Assembly: GCA_009781045.1 (NCBI GenBank) | Contig: WQYW01000027.1 | Coordinates: 1 to 40,255 of the forward strand | Source: Alphaproteobacteria bacterium | GTDB lineage: Bacteria > Pseudomonadota > Alphaproteobacteria > Rhizobiales > Xanthobacteraceae | DNA length: 40,255 bases | Direction of reading: 5' to 3' | Position numbers and translations under genes: made by a program | Notes under the pieces: model-generated | Seen by the model: only the letters and a program-made list of their open reading frames with translations | Told to the model about the DNA's origin: nothing | Database searches by the model: none | In this document: piece after piece, positions 1 to 8,349 of the stretch | Layout of the letters: the number at the start of each line of letters is the position of its first letter | Position numbering within the stretch: position 1 is the first letter of the stretch

Positions 1-999
1 CTTCGTCGCATCATCGCCCCCCTCGCGCGGCATATGGCGCCGGGCGAGGAATGCAAATCCCAGGAAGGCCAGCACCGGCGCAATCATCCAGTGATAGAGC
101 GTATGCTGCATGCCTTCGGTGTAGCGGGCCGGCGATACATCGCCCAGGCTGGGCAGGCCGAGCTTCTCAAAGGGCACACCGGAGAGGAAGCGCATCTGTG
201 TGCCCCCCGCCTCATGCTCGCCATAGATGTGCCTGACATAGGTAGGCACGGTCGCCCGGTTCACCGGCCGATTGTTGCCGATCTTGCCGCGGGGAAACTC
301 GTAGGTGTCGCCAGGCGCGGCCGCGAGGCGCCGGGCCATCTCCTGCTCCAGTTCCCGGACCGGGCCGAACAGCGTGGCACCGGTCGGACAGACATCGGCG
401 CAGGCCGGGATTTTGCCCTGTTTCTGCAAATGGTTGCACATCTGGCATTTGGCGATTTTGCCGAACGCACCAGTGTAATCATATTGCGGGACGTTGAACG
501 GACAGCCGAAGACGCAATAGCGGCAGCCGATACAGGCGTCCGGATCATGGGTGACGATGCCGGTGACGGGATCCTTCCGCATCGCCTTGACCGGGCAGAC
601 CGAGACGCAGGAAGGGTCGATGCAGTGCAGACAACTGCGCTTGACGAAGGCGAAGCCGTTGACCTCGCGGTCTTTCTGCGCTCCGTCACCGTCGCGAAAG
701 GCTTTGATGACGTTGAGGGTGTGCCCCGAGAGATCCTCGGCACTGTCCCAGGTGTTGACGTTCCACTGCGCAAGGCGCGCCGGGATGACATCGGGCGGCA
801 TGTCGTTTGCCACCTTGCAGGCGGAAACACAGGCCTTGCAGCCGATGCAGAGCGTCGAGTCGTAGAGCAGACCCACCGCCTGCGGCGGCAGCTCCTTCGG
901 CTCTCGCACAAAGGACGCCGACGCCTCAGCGGGAGCGGCTGCCGCTGCGGTCGCGATGCCGGCTCCCATCAGGAAATTCCTGCGGTCGACCTCGGTCAT
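1..999 (-). CDS. hybA: HybA-like hydrogenase ferredoxin subunit (3' end cut by window edge)
   Basis: Periplasmic iron-sulfur subunit that passes electrons from a Hyb-type [NiFe] uptake hydrogenase to the membrane subunit. The start is the ATG three bases after the small-subunit stop. The N-terminus has a twin-arginine motif (DRRNFLMG) and an alanine-rich stretch, so Tat export is expected. Ferredoxin cysteine clusters follow: CIGCKACVSAC, then CLHCIDPSCVSVC, CIGCRYCVFGC and CQMC with a later CADVC, the usual HybA arrangement of four [4Fe-4S] sites. Near the end is one hydrophobic helix (MIAPVLAFLGFAFLA) followed by a charged tail. The frame is open for 333 codons to base 1 without a stop; HybA proteins are about this length, so only a few residues are probably missing. 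Genes for the membrane (HybB) and large (HybC) subunits would be expected further left. Confidence 0.93.
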   Translation of the reverse strand, partial: MTEVDRRNFLMGAGIATAAAAAPAEASASFVREPKELPPQAVGLLYDSTLCIGCKACVSACKVANDMPPDVIPARLAQWNVNTWDSAEDLSGHTLNVIKAFRDGDGAQKDREVNGFAFVKRSCLHCIDPSCVSVCPVKAMRKDPVTGIVTHDPDACIGCRYCVFGCPFNVPQYDYTGAFGKIAKCQMCNHLQKQGKIPACADVCPTGATLFGPVRELEQEMARRLAAAPGDTYEFPRGKIGNNRPVNRATVPTYVRHIYGEHEAGGTQMRFLSGVPFEKLGLPSLGDVSPARYTEGMQHTLYHWMIAPVLAFLGFAFLARRHMPREGGDDATK

Positions 1000-1002
1000 G
1001 GC

Positions 1003-2181
1003 TTACGCTCGCTCGGTTGTTTTGTCAGAGTCGTTGTTGTCGGTGTCGTTTTTGTTGTCCTGCATCTGCTTGAGCAGCATGGCGCCGGCACCGACCGCGA
1101 GGCCGCCGACCACGCCAACCGCCAGAGCAGCTCCGGCCGTCACGCCCTGGCCACCTTCGGTACCGACCATCGGGAAAGCAACCGGTGGCGACAGCGTCTT
1201 GACGGTCGCCAGGGAATGCAGCGGCTTGTGGAAGCCGGTGCCCTTCTCGGTGCAGCCGAAGCAGGGATGGCCGGTGCCGACCGGCCAGGAGGCAAATCCC
1301 ACCTCGTTGAAGCCGAGCGCCGGGCAGTTGGCGTAGGTCTCGGGGCCTTTGCAGCCGATCTTGTAGAGGCAGAAGCCCTGGCGGTGGCCGTCGTCGCCGA
1401 ACTGCATGGCGAAGCGCCCGGCATCGAAATGGGCGCGCCGCTCGCAATTTTCGTGGATCAGGCGGCCATAGGCGAATTTCGGACGATTTTCCTGATCAAG
1501 TTCGGGGGCCTTGCCGAAGGTCAGGAGATAAAGCACCGTTGACAGGAAGTTATAGGGGTTCGGCGGACAGCCGGGAATATTGACCACGGTCTTGTCGGGA
1601 ATCACAGTGTGGGTGCCCACCGCCCCGGTCGGATTCGGGTCCGCCGACTGGACCCCGCCCCATGAGGCGCAGGAGCCGATGGCAACGATTGCCGCAGCCC
1701 CTGCCGCAGCCTCGCGGATCAGTTCGACCTGGGTTCTGCCCCCGACCTTGCAATAGATGCCGCCATCCTTCATCGGCGTGGCACCCTCGGTGACCAGGAC
1801 ATATTTGCCTTTGTTCTTCTCCATCATCTTGTGCTTGTAGTCGAGCGCCTGCTGGCCGGCCCCGACACAGAGCGTGTCGTGATAATCGAGCGAAATGGTC
1901 TCAAGCAGCAGCGCCTCAAGCGTCGGATGATAGGCACGCAGCATCGATTCGGTGCAGCCCGTGCATTCCTGGCCATGGAGCCAGATCACCGGCGGGCGCG
2001 AAGGGGAGGCCGCGGCTTCCGCCATGCGGACGCCGGCCGCGCTCGACAAGCCCATGGTTGCCGCCACTCCGGCGCAGAATTGCAGCAGTTTCCGCCTGCT
2101 GAGCGGTCCAAACGCCGGTTCATCGGGCTGGGAGCCGAGACAGGCGTCAAAATCGAGGTCCGTGTTGCTGGTGGCGTCCAT
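1003..2181 (-). CDS. hybO: [NiFe] hydrogenase small subunit (HybO/HydA type)
   Basis: Electron-transfer small subunit of a membrane-bound group 1 uptake hydrogenase. The ATG at 2181 (MDATSNTD) is preceded by AGAGG and gives 392 residues; the frame extends upstream without an RBS, so the shorter start is chosen. The Tat signal is LSRRKLLQF at about residues 28-36. The proximal cluster motif ECTGCTESM (Cys73, Cys76) is present, with IPGCPPNPY, the H-x2-C motif in HENCERR and later cysteines ending HPCFGCTE, as in functional small subunits. The C-terminus has one glycine/alanine-rich membrane helix (about 355-378) and a hydrophilic tail, as in HybO. The gene sits three bases from hybA and 150 bases downstream of an FNR-like regulator, with a palindromic candidate operator in the gap. 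No key cysteine appears lost. Confidence 0.95.
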   Translation of the reverse strand: MDATSNTDLDFDACLGSQPDEPAFGPLSRRKLLQFCAGVAATMGLSSAAGVRMAEAAASPSRPPVIWLHGQECTGCTESMLRAYHPTLEALLLETISLDYHDTLCVGAGQQALDYKHKMMEKNKGKYVLVTEGATPMKDGGIYCKVGGRTQVELIREAAAGAAAIVAIGSCASWGGVQSADPNPTGAVGTHTVIPDKTVVNIPGCPPNPYNFLSTVLYLLTFGKAPELDQENRPKFAYGRLIHENCERRAHFDAGRFAMQFGDDGHRQGFCLYKIGCKGPETYANCPALGFNEVGFASWPVGTGHPCFGCTEKGTGFHKPLHSLATVKTLSPPVAFPMVGTEGGQGVTAGAALAVGVVGGLAVGAGAMLLKQMQDNKNDTDNNDSDKTTERA

Positions 2182-2214
2182 GAGCCCGCCTCTTTCAGGT
2201 TCCTTACAATCCGG

Positions 2215-2226
2215 ACTGCTAGCAGT
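2215..2226. promoter_or_regulatory. 12-bp perfect palindrome in the hybO leader
   Basis: ACTGCTAGCAGT is a perfect dyad about 34-45 bases before the hybO start codon, between the FNR-like box and the RBS. It overlaps where a promoter -10 or transcription start would fall if the FNR-like box acts at -41.5. It may be chance, a second operator, or a short RNA stem. Confidence 0.3.
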
Positions 2227-2244
2227 GCGGGCCGCAGCCGTGCG

Positions 2245-2258
2245 ATGACGATCGTCAA
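2245..2258 (-). promoter_or_regulatory. FNR-box-like operator upstream of hybO
   Basis: Read on the minus strand, the 14 bases are TTGACGATCGTCAT, an almost perfect dyad. They match 7 of the 10 defined positions of the FNR consensus (TTGAT-N4-ATCAA). The centre is about 70 bases upstream of the hybO ATG, a normal place for activation. The gene just upstream encodes an FNR-like protein with the E-x2-S-R recognition residues of FNR. This is inference from position and similarity only. Confidence 0.5.
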
Positions 2259-2331
2259 TTTTTGTCGTCGTCTGCCGTTTTTGAAGATCGACGCCAGGCG
2301 CTATCGGGAAATGGACCAACCGGCTGAGGCA

Positions 2332-3066
2332 TCAGGCCGGGACCAGGACCTCCAGATCGGCGGCGAGCGTATCAAGATCGGGAATAATCACCTGACGGCC
2401 AGAAAAAACCGCGATGCCGTCGGCCTCAAGTCGGCCGATGATGCGCGAAATGGTCTCGTGTCGTGTGCCCACCATGGAAGCCAGATCGCGGCGCGATACC
2501 GGCAGGTCGAGCGACTGCGAGCCATTGGAATTGCGCCGGCCGTGGCGCTGCACCAGCACCAGCAGAAGATATACGAGCTTGTGGCGGTTCGACAGCGTCG
2601 CCTGGCGGAACATCATGTCATGAGCCTGCTCGGTCTCGCGGATCGAGCGCCTGAGAAGCTGCAGGCCGAGCGTCGGGCTCCGGCTCAACAGTTCCGATAT
2701 GGTGACCCGGTCAATGTGACAGACCACACTGGGGCCGAGCGCCTCGGCACTGGTCCTCTGTTCACTTCCGGTAAGGAAGGAGTGATAGCCGATGCTGTCA
2801 CCGGGATAGGCCAGGCACAGCAGCACCGAATTGCCCCTGTCATTGAGCCGGCGAATCCCCACCGTGCCGCCGGACACGCAATAGACCCCATCATTTTCCG
2901 CGCCCTGGGCAAACACCAGTTCGCCCGCGCCATATTCACGCCGGCGCCAGCCGCGGGCCAGCACGGCATGTGCATCTTCATCAAGACCACACCAGTCACT
3001 TCGCGCCCCGACATGGCATGACGTACATGCACTGGCCTCTGGCCTGGGGTACCAGCGTTGCAGCAT
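2332..3066 (-). CDS. FNR-like Crp-family regulator with candidate Fe-S cysteines
   Basis: Cyclic-nucleotide-binding-fold sensor with a C-terminal winged helix, of the Crp/Fnr family. I chose the ATG at 3066 because GGAGGA lies nine bases upstream; an in-frame GTG at 3084 overlaps that RBS. The 244-residue product has Cys14-x2-Cys17-x8-Cys26 near its N-terminus and Cys116 in SVVCHID, the same position as the fourth [4Fe-4S] ligand of E. coli FNR (MVCEIP). The recognition helix HETISRIIGRL (about 203-213) keeps Glu204, Ser207 and Arg208, which in FNR read TTGAT half-sites. The spacing CX2CX8C differs from the CX2CX5C of E. coli FNR. It probably senses oxygen or redox state and controls the hydrogenase genes that follow on the same strand. 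Cluster binding is not proven by sequence. Confidence 0.88.
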   Translation of the reverse strand: MLQRWYPRPEASACTSCHVGARSDWCGLDEDAHAVLARGWRRREYGAGELVFAQGAENDGVYCVSGGTVGIRRLNDRGNSVLLCLAYPGDSIGYHSFLTGSEQRTSAEALGPSVVCHIDRVTISELLSRSPTLGLQLLRRSIRETEQAHDMMFRQATLSNRHKLVYLLLVLVQRHGRRNSNGSQSLDLPVSRRDLASMVGTRHETISRIIGRLEADGIAVFSGRQVIIPDLDTLAADLEVLVPA

Positions 3067-4448
3067 TGTATCGATTTCCTCCACACCACACAGCTTCTAA
3101 CGTCCGGTGGCGCAAGCATTGTGATGCAGGAATTGCGCTTTGCCAAGGACCGATTCGCACCTTCGACGAAGTGGGTGCGCTGCAAAGAAGAGGCCCGATG
3201 CGGATTGCGCCCCGCACCCCCTTTCCGGACTTCAAAGGCACCGGTTTTCCCAGACGATCCGGCTTGGCGCTGCGCACTCGGGAAAGCTCGCTTGAGATTT
3301 TAAGACGGCACCTTACGTTCAATTCGAGGAATTCGAATGTATTCACGCAAAGGCCGGACGCAACCACAACTTTAAGACGATTCGACTCATCGCGTGATGC
3401 TGGGGTGGCAACCTTTCTTCCAGATAGCGAAAGGGATCTGCCAGTTCGGCAAATCGGAGGCGGCCTATTTCAACTGCGTCACGCTCTTGCGCGAATGCGG
3501 ATCTCTTAACTCTGCAACGGTTGAAATTTCACTTCGGGCCGCCTTGGCGCCCTTGTTGTTGCCAGGCGATCCCGCTTCACGGAAGCCACAGGCGGCAACC
3601 GGGGTGTTTTTCGCCGCGCGGCTGCTTTTTTCGGAAATTTGAGAATGCGCCGTGCCAGGCGAAGTCGGGAAGATCCCGGGAGGATCTCTTAAGGATGGCG
3701 CCCGCGCTGCCGCTTGCAGGCGTCGGCCCCGACCGGCCGATGAGCGAGGACATCGGCAGTTCCCGCAAAAGCCGATCCGTTCATTTTTGTCGCGAGCATC
3801 GTGCAGGACCGTGACAGCGTTGCAGGGCCACTTGCCCCACAACGCCACAACCCCACCGCGGCCGGGTGCCGGCCCCGGTTGTGGGGCGGAAATTCGCATG
3901 CGCCGGGCCCGCGTGCCGTCCCGGCCAAGCCCTGGCGTGCCTCACCATACAGGCCGCCTGCCCCCCCCCGCAGTCTGCCCGGCTGCTTTTCGGGACAGAG
4001 CGCCCATAGGCAAGGCGACCAGAAGTGGACCACAAAGTGGACCAGAGGTTGCCGTGGCAGAAAAGCGACAGCGACGCCGAACCGCATCGAACCCTGGTGG
4101 GCAATCGCGCCCCCTTCCCTGTCATTTGCCGTAATCGCAGCAGGATCAGTGGGTTAACGTCAGGGGCGGCGGCGTCTTTGCCACCTTCTCGGGCGGTTTT
4201 GCCGCAAGCGGGATGCAAAACTCCGCCTCCTGGCGGCGGCGCTGCCGCAGTCTCCCGCAGTTGCGCCGGGGAGAGAGACCATCCATGTTCTCCGCATCCC
4301 CAGCCAGGCCTGTCTGAAACGGCCTTGAGAATGTTCTTGATCGGGCCATGCAACAGAGCAGACAGGCACAATTTTTCAATTCCCCCTCCGTCATACTCGG
4401 CGCCCGCCGTGCTGCGACAGCGACCGATCGGATTGTCATCCTCGTACC
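3067..4448. other. 1.4-kb intergenic region, no gene recognised
   Basis: Divergent gap between the regulator and the AroE-like gene. Open frames here are short, overlap one another on both strands and have no recognisable motif. An inverted repeat TTCGA-GGAAT-TCGAA lies near 3324-3338, and the octamer GTGGACCA occurs twice close together near 4023-4045. A C10 run lies near 3960. No tRNA-like fold was noticed. Confidence 0.5.
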
Positions 4449-5261
4449 ATGATCGAAATCACTGAACATACTGCAATCTGGGGCATTCTCGCCGGCCCGG
4501 CCGAGGCCGTCGAGCCGCCGCAGGGCCTCCATCGCCTGATGGAACGACGCCATGTCGATGGCGTCCTGTTCCCGCTTGTCGTCGCCCCTGAGGATCTCGG
4601 CACCCTGGTCGCCGGGCTCAAGACGATCCGCAATTTCCGCGGCTTCATTGTTAATGCACCGCACAAGAGTGCCGCCGTGGCCTTCTGCGACCAGGTCACC
4701 CTGCGTGCCAAGGCAACCGGAGCGGTCAACGCCATCCGCCGCGAACCCAATGGTCAGCTCATCGGCGACATCCTTGACGGTGCCGGCTTCCTTGCCGGGC
4801 TCCAGCAATTCGCCATCGAACTCGCCGAGCGCCGGGTTTTCCTCGCCGGTGCCGGTGCCACGGCGAGCGCCATCGCCTTTGCGCTGGCCGACGCCGGGAT
4901 CGCCCATCTCACCATCTCCAACCGCACCACGGAGAAGGCCGAGAGTCTGAAAGAACGCCTGGCCAGCCACTTTCCCTCGCTGACGGTCGAGATCGGTACG
5001 CTCGATGCTTCGGGACACGACATCGTCATCAACGCCACCGCGCTCGGCCGCAAAATCTCCGATCCGCTTCCTGTTATTCCAGGCCGTCTCAGCCGCGACC
5101 AGATTATCGCCGATGTCATCACCCAGCCCGAGATGACGGCTCTCCTGTCCGCCGCACGCGGGCGGGGATGCCGGATCCACCCGGGCAAGCCCATGCTGGC
5201 CTGGCAGCTTGAACTGCTCGCCGATTTCATTGAAATGCACGCCAGAGCGGACGACGCCTGA
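4449..5261 (+). CDS. Shikimate dehydrogenase-like (AroE superfamily) oxidoreductase
   Basis: A 270-residue protein with the two-domain AroE fold: an N-terminal substrate domain and a nucleotide-binding domain with VFLAGAGATASAIAFAL (about 128-145). The catalytic lysine is in NAPHKSA (Lys73, equivalent to TIPHK) and the catalytic aspartate in GDILDGAGF (Asp110, equivalent to NTDGxGF). The C-terminal pattern GKPMLAWQ matches the family's G-x2-ML-x2-Q. However the shikimate-binding HSxSP motif near the N-terminus is replaced by AGPAEAVEPP and the NTD asparagine by isoleucine. It is therefore probably a paralogue with a different substrate rather than the housekeeping AroE. The ATG start lacks a strong RBS. 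It stands alone, 161 bases before the Sel1 gene. Confidence 0.8.
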   Translation: MIEITEHTAIWGILAGPAEAVEPPQGLHRLMERRHVDGVLFPLVVAPEDLGTLVAGLKTIRNFRGFIVNAPHKSAAVAFCDQVTLRAKATGAVNAIRREPNGQLIGDILDGAGFLAGLQQFAIELAERRVFLAGAGATASAIAFALADAGIAHLTISNRTTEKAESLKERLASHFPSLTVEIGTLDASGHDIVINATALGRKISDPLPVIPGRLSRDQIIADVITQPEMTALLSAARGRGCRIHPGKPMLAWQLELLADFIEMHARADDA

Positions 5262-5422
5262 GGGCTGGACCGCCTCGGCCACGCCCTGGTTTTCTGCCGG
5301 GCCTGAACTTTTCGACTATATCAGACCCCCGACCCGGCCGCTGCATTCCACGGCCAACGCCGATCCGCAAGCCCGCCTGCCCGTTACAGTGGCCTCGAAG
5401 TTTCCTGAAAGAAGTTGCCGTC

Positions 5423-6121
5423 ATGAAATATATCGCCTGCGCCGCAATTCTCGCTCTTGGTTTCACGGCTTCTGGTTTCACGGCTTCTGGCTTCATTGCC
5501 GCTGGCTTTGCCGCCGACGCCTCTGCAGCGGATTCGCCGCCGGGAGGCGCTTCGCTCAGCGACACCCGCGCCGCCGCCGAGCGCGCAGACCCCGAGGCCC
5601 AGAACAGACTCGGCCTGATCTGCAAAGAGGGCCGCGACGGCGTGGCCCGCGACGACGTCGAGGCCGTAGCCTGGTTCCGTAAGGCCGCTGAGCAGGGACA
5701 TGCCGGTGCCGAGATCAATCTCGCCTCGATGTATCTCAGCGGTCGCGGAGTAGCCCGGGACGAGCACGAGGCGGTAGCCTGGCTGCGCAAAGCCGCCGAA
5801 CAGGGTTCTGCCGAAGCCCAGGTCGGTCTTGGTCTGAGCTACCAGAAGGGCCAGGGGATTGCACCCGACGATGCACAGGCGCTGTCCTGGTTCCGGCGGG
5901 CCGCCGATCAGGGCGACGCCGGAGGCCAGCTCCATCTCGGCTTCATGTATCTTGAGGGCCGCTCTGTGATCCAGGACAATGCACAGGCCATCGCCTGGTT
6001 CCGCAAGGCCGCAGAGCACGCCGATGGCAGCAACTGGACCAATTCCAACCGCAGGCTCGCCCGGCAATTCCTTGAGATGACCGGAGCCGGCGACACCACC
6101 ACCTCCGCACCCGCGCGCTGA
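5423..6121 (+). CDS. Exported Sel1-repeat protein
   Basis: A 232-residue protein with a signal peptide (about residues 1-36) followed by Sel1-like helical repeats. The repeats follow the pattern A-x-WFRKAAEQG-x-A-x2-LG-x2-Y-x2-G-x-GV and run from about 48 to 195, giving roughly four units; such repeats form a solenoid used for protein contacts. The signal peptide is odd: its core is built from three 15-base tandem units (5461-5505), giving GFTAS-GFTAS-GFIAA. The ATG is preceded by GAAAGAAG. The C-terminal tail is Thr/Ala-rich. No enzymatic motif is seen, so the partner is unknown. It is followed by a possible bidirectional terminator and a convergent gene. Confidence 0.85.
   Translation: MKYIACAAILALGFTASGFTASGFIAAGFAADASAADSPPGGASLSDTRAAAERADPEAQNRLGLICKEGRDGVARDDVEAVAWFRKAAEQGHAGAEINLASMYLSGRGVARDEHEAVAWLRKAAEQGSAEAQVGLGLSYQKGQGIAPDDAQALSWFRRAADQGDAGGQLHLGFMYLEGRSVIQDNAQAIAWFRKAAEHADGSNWTNSNRRLARQFLEMTGAGDTTTSAPAR
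5461..5505 (+). repeat. 15-bp tandem repeat inside signal peptide
   Basis: Two identical 15-base units (TTTCACGGCTTCTGG) and a third diverged unit lie in frame within the Sel1 gene's signal peptide. Loss or gain of one unit would change the hydrophobic core by five residues without a frameshift. Confidence 0.85.
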
Positions 6122-6172
6122 CTGCCCTCACACGGGCCTCCCGCCTCGCCGGGCACTCACCTTCTGCCCGCA

Positions 6173-6226
6173 GAGCCGGTCCCCCGCGTACAAGGGAGTA
6201 CCGGCTCACGGGACACCGGCTCTTTT
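6173..6226. terminator. Candidate terminator between convergent genes
   Basis: GAGCCGGT at 6173-6180 can pair with ACCGGCTC at 6200-6207 or at 6215-6222; the second copy is followed by TTTT. Its place between the Sel1 gene and the convergent unknown gene fits a terminator. The T-run is short and the alternative pairings lower confidence. Confidence 0.45.
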
Positions 6227-6279
6227 CGCGCACGGCACTCAATCGGCGTACAGATCCGGACCCCTGATAACGCGACCCT

Positions 6280-6822
6280 TCATATTTCCGGGAAAGGAAT
6301 CTCGAACCTGCCCCTGCACAGCGGGAACCTTTCCGTTCCGTCCTCTGCGGGAGTCCAGACGCGGAGAATCCGGAAATCCCGGGATACACCGTGCAATCCG
6401 AACGGCAGGTTGGAGATCGTGACTGCGATTTCCATGCCATACATCGAGCCCGTCGGTCCGATGACCCGGGCCAGGGTGCCCGTCCCGCGCAGCGCGATGC
6501 AATAATAATAAACACCATCTTCCCAGCGCTGCCGGGGGGTCAGGGTCATATGTTTCACCGTCGACATATGCGCCTCGGTGACCTGCAATGAGAACGGCAG
6601 TGCCTTGCCCTGGAAACCATGGCGCGGCGTCTTGTGAGCATAGGCGGCGATGATGCGCTCCGCCATCATTCTGCGCATGTTCGGTCGCGGCGTTTCCAGC
6701 CGGACCATCTCCGGGTCTGGTTCTCCGGCTGCCGCACTAGGCACTGACAGGGTCGGCGAGAGCGCGAACAGGGAAGCTCCCATCACGGCGGCAATCAGCT
6801 TTGGTCCGGATCGCTTGCGCAT
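6280..6822 (-). CDS. Exported protein of unknown function
   Basis: The ATG at 6822 (MRKRSGPKL) has AGGA a few bases upstream and gives 180 residues; longer in-frame starts lack an RBS and would bury the signal peptide. Residues 1-36 form a typical Sec signal peptide (KLIAAVMGASLFALSPTLSV...SAAAG). The mature part has a basic helical stretch (PRPNMRRMMAERIIAAYAHK) and then a beta-rich part with VYYYCIALRG and FRILRVWTP. One cysteine lies in the YYC motif and one in PLCRGRFE near the C-terminus, possibly a disulfide. I do not recognise the family. Confidence 0.7.
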   Translation of the reverse strand: MRKRSGPKLIAAVMGASLFALSPTLSVPSAAAGEPDPEMVRLETPRPNMRRMMAERIIAAYAHKTPRHGFQGKALPFSLQVTEAHMSTVKHMTLTPRQRWEDGVYYYCIALRGTGTLARVIGPTGSMYGMEIAVTISNLPFGLHGVSRDFRILRVWTPAEDGTERFPLCRGRFEIPFPEI

Positions 6823-7172
6823 TGTCCTGTCCAGAAAAGAGGCAGACACGCCTTTTGTCAGGCTGACGAGGCCTGATTGGCGAAATCGGTATAGACCACT
6901 TCTCACCTCGCGGCAAAGGAGCAGAGCTTTGCTGGGGCGACGTTTCGCCATCGCTGCCAGCTACGGTGTCGTAATTCCATCGGACCGTCTCACCGCACCG
7001 GTTACGAAACCATCCGGGACCGCGCCGCCCGGAAATCACGAAGGTCGCTTTCAGCCGGCTTGCCGCGCAGGCAAGGAACCGCCAGGATCGGCGGGCCACG
7101 AACTCCGACGATTTTTCGCACCTTGCCGATGGACCGGATCGCGGCAACTTCGACCTGTGCACGCAGGCTTGC

Positions 7173-7796
7173 CTAATTCTTCTTGCTGGTCACGATCACC
7201 CTGAGATCGCCATCCTCCAGGGATACCCAGATATTGGGATTGGCCTGCGACTGACGTTTGACGAAGCTGTAGCCGGTCTCGGTCCAGAACAGGACGTTTT
7301 CGGTCTTGTTGTCGAGAATGAAATCGCCCTTATCGGTAAGGACTGTGAGAACCGCATGGCCCTCGCCGTCCTTGTCGCGAACCACGGTCATCAGGAGCGC
7401 CTCACGCGGCCAGCCCGCGTCCACCAGCATCTTGCGCTTCATGAGCGCATAGTCCTCACAATCACCATATCCGTCGGTCGGCAGCGACCATTTTTCGACG
7501 GTACCCCAATGCTCCATGTCGGTCATCGGTATCACCGCACGGTTGACCCAGCGATTGACCCGCAACAGGTCGCGCCACGCGGTCTGCGAGATGACGATTT
7601 CACGAGGCTCCGACGCGCCCGCCCTGCACTGGTCGGGATATTCGATGCAGAAACCGCTCCAGCCGATCGGGGCCCGCACCTCGCCACCGACATTGACGTG
7701 GAGCATGCGGTCGGTGCCGGCAGCGGCGGAGGCAAACGACAACAAGAGCGAGCCAGCAAGGACTACTCCGAACCAGTGCGTCCTGGAATTTACCAT
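7173..7796 (-). CDS. BTLCP transglutaminase-like cysteine protease (peptidase C93)
   Basis: A 207-residue exported protein of the bacterial transglutaminase-like cysteine proteinase family, which includes LapG, the periplasmic protease that cleaves adhesins. After a signal peptide (about 1-26) the papain-like triad is visible: Cys113 in DGYGDCEDYALMKR, His147 in GEGHAVLTV and Asp162 in FILDNKTE. Two further cysteines (Cys50, Cys57) could form a disulfide. The length is normal for the family. The ATG lies just after a G-rich stretch. A perfect CtrA-type box is about 80 bases upstream, suggesting cell-cycle control. No LapD-like receptor or large adhesin gene is visible nearby, so the substrate is unknown. 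Confidence 0.9.
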   Translation of the reverse strand: MVNSRTHWFGVVLAGSLLLSFASAAAGTDRMLHVNVGGEVRAPIGWSGFCIEYPDQCRAGASEPREIVISQTAWRDLLRVNRWVNRAVIPMTDMEHWGTVEKWSLPTDGYGDCEDYALMKRKMLVDAGWPREALLMTVVRDKDGEGHAVLTVLTDKGDFILDNKTENVLFWTETGYSFVKRQSQANPNIWVSLEDGDLRVIVTSKKN

Positions 7797-8349
7797 TCCC
7801 CGCCCCCTGTTTCCCTAATTTTCCGTAAACATGGTCTGGCACAGGCGCGCGCCGGCGTAAAAGCTTTCGTTAAATAATCGTTAACGGCGACAGGCAAATC
7901 CGAAGCATTGAAAAAAGACTTTGGAGGGTAGGCACATAGCACCCGCGCAGGTGACCCGCGCAGGCCCGCCGGGGCGCTCTCTGGCGTTCCCGCCCTGGCG
8001 TTGTTACACTTCGTGATCGGCAACTTCGCACGCTGCGGGTCCGCCTTCCCCTTCGCCGTCCCCCGGACCTGCCGTTGTCTCCACCCCGCCACTCCACCAT
8101 CGCCGCCCCAACCAGATGCCAGGCCGGCGTGCGCCTGTGGCCATCCCGAAGCTCCTGAACGACGTTCAGATTTCTGTTGAAGAGGACTGCGGGCGTGTTA
8201 AGAAAGTCGCAGCTCCCGCCTGCCTGGACGGGAGGGTTGGATTTCGAAGGCGGGGGTGGTTTTCTCGCGAGCCCTGAGGGCGGGCGCGCCTGCCCCCCTT
8301 AACTTTGCGGGTTGCCGGGCCGGCGGATTTGAAGCGTTTCGGGGAAGCC
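7797..8349. other. Divergent promoter region between BTLCP and hydrolase genes
   Basis: This 550-base gap separates two divergently transcribed genes. It holds a CtrA-type box at 7870-7884 within an AT-rich patch. The rest is GC-rich with only short overlapping open frames and no recognisable product. Confidence 0.5.
7870..7884. promoter_or_regulatory. Perfect CtrA-type box TTAA-N7-TTAA
   Basis: The 15 bases TTAAATAATCGTTAA match the full alphaproteobacterial CtrA consensus (TTAA-N7-TTAA) exactly. The centre is about 81 bases upstream of the BTLCP protease start. It sits in a short AT-rich island in otherwise GC-rich DNA, which makes a chance match less likely. CtrA is the phosphorylated master regulator of cell-cycle and envelope genes in this class. 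Confidence 0.65.

Noticed and set aside
34..1542. A 502-codon plus-strand open frame
   Set aside because: Antisense to hybA and hybO, which have clear iron-sulfur motifs.
3394..3642. Plus-strand open frame of 82 codons (MMLGWQPFFQ...)
   Set aside because: No RBS or motif, although the composition is less extreme than its neighbours; not enough support to call.
3951..3972. Poly-C tracts here and near 15486 and 23180 as phase-variation switches
   Set aside because: None lies inside a supported gene or at a clear promoter spacer.
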